64,000 nt of DNA from Comamonas denitrificans (GTDB lineage Bacteria; Pseudomonadota; Gammaproteobacteria; Burkholderiales; Burkholderiaceae_C), in the NCBI RefSeq assembly GCF_017368815.1, contig NZ_JAFNME010000005.1:62001-126000 (forward strand), given 5' to 3'. The number at the start of each line of letters is the position of its first letter. Positions within the stretch are counted from its first letter, which is position 1. A program made the translations under genes and the position numbers. The notes beneath the pieces were generated by a model. It saw only the letters and a list, made by a program, of their open reading frames with translations. It did not search any database and was not told the DNA's origin. Shown here one piece after another: positions 57,660 through 64,000 of the stretch.

Positions 57660-58796
57660 GTGAAAAAGATAGTGCATAGCGATATCGTTCTGGGCAAACC
57701 TATCGAGTTTTCCATTTACAGCGAGGGTGGGATCCTGCTCTTTCGCCGGGGCTCGGTGATCCACATGCCAGACCAAATATCACGTCTGCTGCTGCGCGGT
57801 GCCCAGTATGACGAGGCTGAAATCGACACTCGGCCCCGCGCCTCTAACGAGCCAGCACCCGCCCCTGAAGACCCTCCCCCTTTTGAGCACCTGAACACAC
57901 TGCTGCTGAACCTCAAGCATATGCTGGGCACCATGCTCAAAAGTCCCGAGCAAATTGATATTTCGGCTCGTATCGGAAAAATGGCCCAGGCAGTGCAAAG
58001 CATCTGCCACAAAGACATCGACAGCGCCCTGGCGGCCCCTTGCCTGGATACGCACACGCCCTACATCGTGGCGCACCAGATGATGGGTGCCGTGCTGACC
58101 GAGCTGATTGCCCAAAGCAAAGGGCTGGACGCGGCGCAGCGGCTACCCTTGGTGTGCGCAGCCCTGACCCGCGACCTAGGACAAATCAAGCTGCAGCCCG
58201 AGCTGGACAAGCATCCCGGGCAACTGCCAGAGGATCTGCATGCACAGATGCGCCAGCACCCCCAGCTAGGTGCCGAACTGCTTGAACAAGCCGGTGTCAC
58301 CGACAAAGTCTGGCTGGAAACCGTGCGCAGCCACCACGAGCACCTGGATGGCAGCGGCTACCCGGCAGGCCTGCGGGGCGAAGCCGTGGGTTTGGGTGCC
58401 AGGATATTGCTCGTGGCCGACCGCTACAGCGCCATGATCAGAACCCGGCCCTACCGTGCACAGGCGCACTTTCCGCAGAACGCCCTCAAAGAAATCTATC
58501 TCAAAAAAGACACGGAAATCGATAACGAAATTGCACGTATCCTGATCTCCAAAGTAGGACTGCTGTCACCCGGCACCCTCGTTCGCCTCAAGTCGGGGGA
58601 GATTGCCGTGGTCAAAAGCCCAACGGTCAAATCCAACGCTGCCATTGTCTACAGCATCTATGGCAAGAGCGGCATGATCTTGTCCACCCCCATGCGCCGA
58701 AACACTGCACAACCCGGACACGAAATCATCGCCCTGGTGCCCTTCGCTGACTGCCTGACGGCTGCCGCCTCTATCCGACAGGTCTGGGCCCCCTGA
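57660..58796 (+). CDS. HD-GYP domain protein with altered HD motif
   Basis: 378 aa from a GTG start behind AAAGGCGCAGCG. The N-terminal region (about 1-60, VLGKPIEFSIYSEGGILLFR) resembles the leader domain of many HD-GYP c-di-GMP phosphodiesterases. The HD-GYP domain follows: HH at 225-226 (SHHEHLDGSGYPAGLRG), GYP at 233-235 and VADRYSAM. The HD pair itself reads RD (ALTRDLGQIKL, residues 171-172), so a metal-binding His is lost. The C-terminus PGTLVRLKSGEIAVVKSP is typical of the family. Reduced or no catalysis with retained ligand binding is possible. The Aer-like receptor gene starts 81 nt downstream and may be co-transcribed. Confidence 0.87.
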   Translation: MKKIVHSDIVLGKPIEFSIYSEGGILLFRRGSVIHMPDQISRLLLRGAQYDEAEIDTRPRASNEPAPAPEDPPPFEHLNTLLLNLKHMLGTMLKSPEQIDISARIGKMAQAVQSICHKDIDSALAAPCLDTHTPYIVAHQMMGAVLTELIAQSKGLDAAQRLPLVCAALTRDLGQIKLQPELDKHPGQLPEDLHAQMRQHPQLGAELLEQAGVTDKVWLETVRSHHEHLDGSGYPAGLRGEAVGLGARILLVADRYSAMIRTRPYRAQAHFPQNALKEIYLKKDTEIDNEIARILISKVGLLSPGTLVRLKSGEIAVVKSPTVKSNAAIVYSIYGKSGMILSTPMRRNTAQPGHEIIALVPFADCLTAAASIRQVWAP

Positions 58797-58877
58797 TGCG
58801 CACCCACCACCACGCCCCACGGGCCGGAATCAGCCAAGCCCGCCTCCATTTCAGCCATTGAAGCCAAGGGACTCGCC

Positions 58878-60734
58878 ATGAAAATGAATCTACCCGTCAC
58901 TGGACAGGAACAACGGTTCTCTGCCGAAAAAAACATGGTCACCAAGACCAATACCAAGGGCATCATCACTTTTGCCAACAAAGATTTTGTAGAAGTCAGT
59001 GGCTTCTCAGAAGAAGAGCTGCTCGGCAAGAACCACAACCTGATCCGGCACCCAGACATGCCGCCGATCGCCTTCGAGATCATGTGGAAGACCTTGAAAA
59101 GCGGCCTACCCTGGCGCGGCATCGTTAAGAACCGCTGCAAGAATGGCGACCATTACTGGGTGGATGCCCGGATCGTTCCGATCAAGAAAAAAGGCCAAAT
59201 CACCGGCTACATGTCGGTGCGCACCTGCCCATCCCGCGACGACGTGGCCGCAGCAGAAGTGGCATACCAAAACGCCCAGATAGCACCCGAAACCATTGAA
59301 GAGAATTTCTCTTCAGGCTGGAAAAAACATATCTCGATCAAGAACGGCATTCCGCTGTGGATTGTGTTTGTCACGCTCCTGATGATTGGTGGCGGCATTC
59401 TGGGCGTTACCGGCCTGAAGCTGTCCAAGGCCGATATCCAAGCGCTGTACTACGAAGAAATGGTGCCAGTGCAAACCATCCGGCGTATCAATTTCCTCAT
59501 GGCCGATAACCGCACCCAAGTGGCGCTGGCGCTGAATTTCAAATTTGGCGCTTACTCTGACGTAGCAATCAACAACCCCAGTACCCACAACCAAATGCAG
59601 GTGGTTGCCCACAACAAGAGCGAAATCGACCGCCTCTGGGCTACCTACATCGCCAACGTCAAAGATACCAACGAGAAGAACCTGGCCAACGCGTACATCC
59701 AGGCCCGAGGCCGTTATGTGAACGAGGGCCTGCTACAAGCGATCGAGGCCATTGAGGCCGAAGACTACCTGCAGGCCCAGGACGTTTTCTTCAACCAGAT
59801 CAACCCCCTGTACGACATAGCGAATGACCATGCATCCAGCCTGCTGACCTACCTGTCTGAGCGTGCAAATGCCAAGCTGGTAGATGTCACAGCACGCGAG
59901 GACTTGATTTTCAAGCTGGCCGTGGCCGGTATCACCCTCAGCTGCCTGGTGCTGGTAGTGGCGGGCATCTTCTTTTTCCGCATCACCGCCCGCCCCCTGG
60001 AAAAAGCCGTACTGGCGCTGGAGCAAATTGCCGAAGGCAACCTATCGAACAACGTGGATCCCTCGGGCTACGGAGAGCCCGGACGCGTCATGACCGCGGT
60101 CATGGCCACACAAATGCACCTGAAAGTGATGATCCATGAAATTCAGCAGTCCTCTGAATCCATTCACAAGCAGTGCAATCACCTCAACCAACTCATGATG
60201 AACTTGGCCGAACACTCCGACGAGCAGCACGACCGTATCTGCCAGACCGTCGATGTCGTCAACGCCTCGCGCACGGCCATGAGCGCCATTGCCGGTCACA
60301 TGGACTCTTTGCTGGAAGCCGTCCATGCGGGGGACGACACCCTGCCAGCGACCACAACACAGACCGAAGAGTCCACCCCTGCCTTTGAGTTGATGCCCTC
60401 TGAATTGCTCGCGATGTTTGAAGATGACCTGCCCCAACCCCCTTTACCGGCCCCGGCAGCACCCGATGCACCAGCCGCACCGGCACTGGCAGAAGCCCGC
60501 ACACCGCAAGGGGCCCAGGCAGCCGCCCCCACAGATTTGGGCCAGCAGGTGCAAATCGTTGCCAGCGAGGCACGCAGCCAATCGCTGTCGGTGGAAGAGG
60601 TGTCATGCCAACTCCACCAGATGGCCCGGCTAGTAGTGCAAAACCGCGAAGATGTTCAGGGTGCCTGGGCAGCCTCCCAACGGCTGGAGAAAACTGCCCG
60701 CGAGCTGGATGAACTGGTCAAGTACTTCGACTGA
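58878..60734 (+). CDS. Aer-like PAS/HAMP receptor lacking the chemoreceptor signalling hairpin
   Basis: 618 aa. PAS domain of the Aer type (about 15-125; GIITFANKDFVEVSGFSEEE, RHPDMP at 57-62), membrane segment about 158-181, a four-helix-bundle-like periplasmic part (about 185-340) and a second membrane segment about 345-368. A HAMP domain follows (RITARPLEKAVLALEQIAEG). After a coiled coil, residues 487-551 are Thr/Pro/Ala-rich (PQPPLPAPAAPDAPAAP). The last 60 residues (VEEVSCQLHQMARLVVQNRE and LEKTARELDELVKYF) resemble the final helix of chemoreceptors. The conserved hairpin tip that binds CheA and CheW is absent. It is probably a redox or energy sensor with altered output. The ATG has AAGGGACTCGCC upstream. 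Confidence 0.85.
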   Translation: MKMNLPVTGQEQRFSAEKNMVTKTNTKGIITFANKDFVEVSGFSEEELLGKNHNLIRHPDMPPIAFEIMWKTLKSGLPWRGIVKNRCKNGDHYWVDARIVPIKKKGQITGYMSVRTCPSRDDVAAAEVAYQNAQIAPETIEENFSSGWKKHISIKNGIPLWIVFVTLLMIGGGILGVTGLKLSKADIQALYYEEMVPVQTIRRINFLMADNRTQVALALNFKFGAYSDVAINNPSTHNQMQVVAHNKSEIDRLWATYIANVKDTNEKNLANAYIQARGRYVNEGLLQAIEAIEAEDYLQAQDVFFNQINPLYDIANDHASSLLTYLSERANAKLVDVTAREDLIFKLAVAGITLSCLVLVVAGIFFFRITARPLEKAVLALEQIAEGNLSNNVDPSGYGEPGRVMTAVMATQMHLKVMIHEIQQSSESIHKQCNHLNQLMMNLAEHSDEQHDRICQTVDVVNASRTAMSAIAGHMDSLLEAVHAGDDTLPATTTQTEESTPAFELMPSELLAMFEDDLPQPPLPAPAAPDAPAAPALAEARTPQGAQAAAPTDLGQQVQIVASEARSQSLSVEEVSCQLHQMARLVVQNREDVQGAWAASQRLEKTARELDELVKYFD

Positions 60735-60927
60735 GTGGGCGCGCGCAATCGCCACGTACAGGCTGCTGCCAGCACTGATGCTGTTCTCGCTGGCAGTACG
60801 GGGGCACCCAGCGAGCGCACGGTGTCCACCAGCTTAGGGTGGATACCGCCACATTTCAACGTTTTGTCACAATCGTGTCGCACAGTCGGCCACAGACCAA
60901 TCGGGTCTGTTGCTTGGTTTGCTGCAC

Positions 60928-62535
60928 ATGGCTTTTGCACCCTCTTTTTCCACCTCCGCCCCCACCATCGGCCCACTGGGTCGGCGTTTGCTGGGCCTGT
61001 TCTTTATCTTGCTGACGCTGGGGCTGGCGGGCGCGTCCATGGGCTTGTGGGCGCTGGCGCGGATTGGCCAGGCCACGGATGGCATCGTCGTACACAGCCT
61101 GGCCATTGAGCGCCTGCTCAGCGACACCCAGCGCCTGCAGGCCCTGAACGCTGAGCGTTACAAGGCCGTCGCCCTCAGTTCCGAGCCCGAGGTGGGCGAC
61201 ACCCTGGGTGCCGACATTGCCGCCACCGAACAGCAGTACAACACCCATTTGGCACAGCTGGAGCAACTGTTGCAAAGCAAAGCCCAGCAGGCCCTGCTGG
61301 CCCAAGTCCACCAACAGACGCTGGCGTTTGACACCGCACGCCAGGCCCTGCTGCAAGCGCGGGACTTTGGCCTGACCGAGCGCATCCGCGATGTTTACAC
61401 CCAGCAATTTCTGCCCGCCACACAGGCCCAGCAGGCCGCCCTGGCCGCCCTGGGCCAGGCGCAGCGCCAGGCCATTGATGCCGATGCCCAGCAGGTTGCG
61501 CAATGGAGCACGCGGGCCCGCCAGGCGCTGCTGCTGTTTGGCAGCCTGGCCCTGGTGCTGGGCCTGCTGCTGGTGCTGTGGCTGGTGCGCAGCATCACGC
61601 GCCCGATTGCGCTGGCACGCGACACCGCCGACCGTGTTGCCGCGCTGGATCTGCGCCACGATATTGCTGGCCACGGGCGCGACGAAACGGGCCACATGCT
61701 CGCCGCCCTGGGCACCATGCAGGAGGCCCTGCGCCGCCTGGCCCACCAGGTGCGCACCAGCGTGCAAAGTTTGCACCACGCCTCGGGCGACATCGCCAGT
61801 GGCAATGCCGACCTGTGCCTGCGCACCGACCAAGCCGCCAGCAGTCTGCAGCAAACCGCCGCTGCGCTAGAGCAGGTGCAGCAAGCCGTACACCACTCCG
61901 TGCGCACCGCTGAACACACCGAAACCCAGGCCGCCCAGGCCGCCGCCCAGGCACAGCAGGGCCAGCAGGTGGTGGCCCAGGTGAGCCAAAGCATGGTCAC
62001 GCTGGAGCGCACTGCGGCCCGCATTGGCACCATCACCGGGGTGATTGATGACTTGGCTTTTCAGACCAATCTGCTGGCACTGAACGCGGCCATCGAAGCC
62101 GCCCGCGCCGGCGAGCGCGGACGCGGCTTTGCCGTCGTGGCCGGCGAGGTGCGCCAGCTGGCCCAGCGCTCAGCGGCTGCAGCCCACGAAATCAAAACCC
62201 TGATCGGCCAAGCCCAGCAGCAAATTGCCCACAGCGGTACCCTGGCCCAGGCCGCCGATGCCCGCATGGCGCAGGTGGCCGCCGCCATCGCCCACACGGC
62301 GCACGCCATGCTGGACATTCGCACCCACAGCCAGGCGCAGCGCAATGACATCGCCGCCATTGGCCAGGCGCTGGACCAGCTTGACCAGGTCACCCAGCAA
62401 AACGCCGCCCTGGTCGAGCAATCGGTCAGTGCCACGGCGCAGCTGCGCACCCAGGCCGACGAATTGACGGCCTTGGTCAGCCGCTTCATCCTGCCCGAGA
62501 GCATGCCAGGCACACTGCTAGCGCTACAACAATAA
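60928..62535 (+). CDS. Methyl-accepting chemotaxis protein
   Basis: 535 aa. Membrane segment 1 (about 20-45, [20 protein letters not shown]), a periplasmic four-helix bundle (about 48-195), membrane segment 2 ([20 protein letters not shown]), HAMP and a complete cytoplasmic signalling domain. The hairpin tip is the classical [19 protein letters not shown] with [20 protein letters not shown]. The end [20 protein letters not shown] is typical; there is no CheR-binding pentapeptide. ATG 60928 is chosen; a TTG 18 nt upstream is an alternative. It is the normal counterpart of the hairpin-less receptor just upstream. Confidence 0.93.
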   Translation: MAFAPSFSTSAPTIGPLGRRLLGLFFILLTLGLAGASMGLWALARIGQATDGIVVHSLAIERLLSDTQRLQALNAERYKAVALSSEPEVGDTLGADIAATEQQYNTHLAQLEQLLQSKAQQALLAQVHQQTLAFDTARQALLQARDFGLTERIRDVYTQQFLPATQAQQAALAALGQAQRQAIDADAQQVAQWSTRARQALLLFGSLALVLGLLLVLWLVRSITRPIALARDTADRVAALDLRHDIAGHGRDETGHMLAALGTMQEALRRLAHQVRTSVQSLHHASGDIASGNADLCLRTDQAASSLQQTAAALEQVQQAVHHSVRTAEHTETQAAQAAAQAQQGQQVVAQVSQSMVTLERTAARIGTITGVIDDLAFQTNLLALNAAIEAARAGERGRGFAVVAGEVRQLAQRSAAAAHEIKTLIGQAQQQIAHSGTLAQAADARMAQVAAAIAHTAHAMLDIRTHSQAQRNDIAAIGQALDQLDQVTQQNAALVEQSVSATAQLRTQADELTALVSRFILPESMPGTLLALQQ

Positions 62536-62537
62536 GA

Positions 62538-62614
62538 ACTGCTTGCGCTTAAAAACAAAGGGGTTGAGAGGAAAAAGCCTCTCAACCCCTTATTTATTCA
62601 GCGCAAAGCGCTTT
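62538..62614. terminator. Palindromic element with bidirectional terminator (MCP / thiC)
   Basis: ACTGCTTGCGCTT (62538-62550) and CAGCGCAAAGCGCTTTG are eroded arms of the palindromic family. Inside is a perfect 14-bp hairpin, AAGGGGTTGAGAGG / CCTCTCAACCCCTT (62558-62571, 62578-62591), loop 6 nt. The minus-strand side continues TTGTTTTTAAG, good for thiC; the plus side TATTTATT serves the chemoreceptor gene. Confidence 0.85.
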
Positions 62615-62619
62615 GATTT

Positions 62620-64000
<1,381 letters not shown>

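Overview
The window reads as a chromosomal segment of a GC-rich betaproteobacterium, most likely Burkholderiales close to Comamonadaceae. This is inferred from the gene order of the rpsB-to-rnhB cluster, the protein sequences, the liv operon type and a dispersed AATAGCTGCTTGCGCTT-type palindromic repeat that I associate with that family. No rRNA, tRNA, CRISPR array, intact insertion sequence or prophage was seen.

Left part (1-22350, all minus strand). A lipoprotein amidohydrolase cut by the window edge comes first, then greA and the carA-carB pair. The rest is the conserved envelope and translation cluster rpsB-tsf-pyrH-frr-uppS-cdsA-dxr-rseP-bamA-skp-lpxD-fabZ-lpxA-lpxB-rnhB-trmH. It runs from ribosomal protein S2 through UMP kinase and undecaprenyl-PP and CDP-diacylglycerol synthesis to outer-membrane protein assembly and lipid A synthesis. 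Many neighbours overlap by 1-8 nt, so co-translation is likely.

Middle part (22500-45930). It holds an amidase, the bifunctional NAD(P)HX repair enzyme and aroC. These are followed by a c-di-GMP two-component pair (REC-DUF3369-GGDEF-EAL plus a PAS kinase), ogt and cobO. Next are a sensor diguanylate cyclase, an NR salvage pair (pnuC and a NadR-like kinase) and a complete RND efflux operon. After these come a short-chain dehydrogenase, a small uncharacterised gene behind an apparent LexA-controlled promoter, an orphan gcvH, a hybrid kinase and a pseudouridine synthase.

Right part (46200-64000). It contains a complete livKHMGF branched-chain amino acid ABC operon, a GGDEF-EAL protein with a dead cyclase site, and an SDR-tgpA-mltB group carrying two nearly identical 160-bp foldback elements. 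A degenerate HD-GYP protein, an Aer-like receptor whose signalling hairpin is missing, a normal chemoreceptor and the 3' part of thiC close the window.

The most interesting points are: the SOS-type promoter of the 107-aa gene at 42106; the pair of palindromic MITE-like elements with TAA/TTA target duplications around tgpA-mltB; the palindromic repeat family sitting at gene ends; the heptanucleotide tandem repeat after the NAD(P)HX gene; and the Aer-like protein that keeps both ends of a chemoreceptor but not its core.
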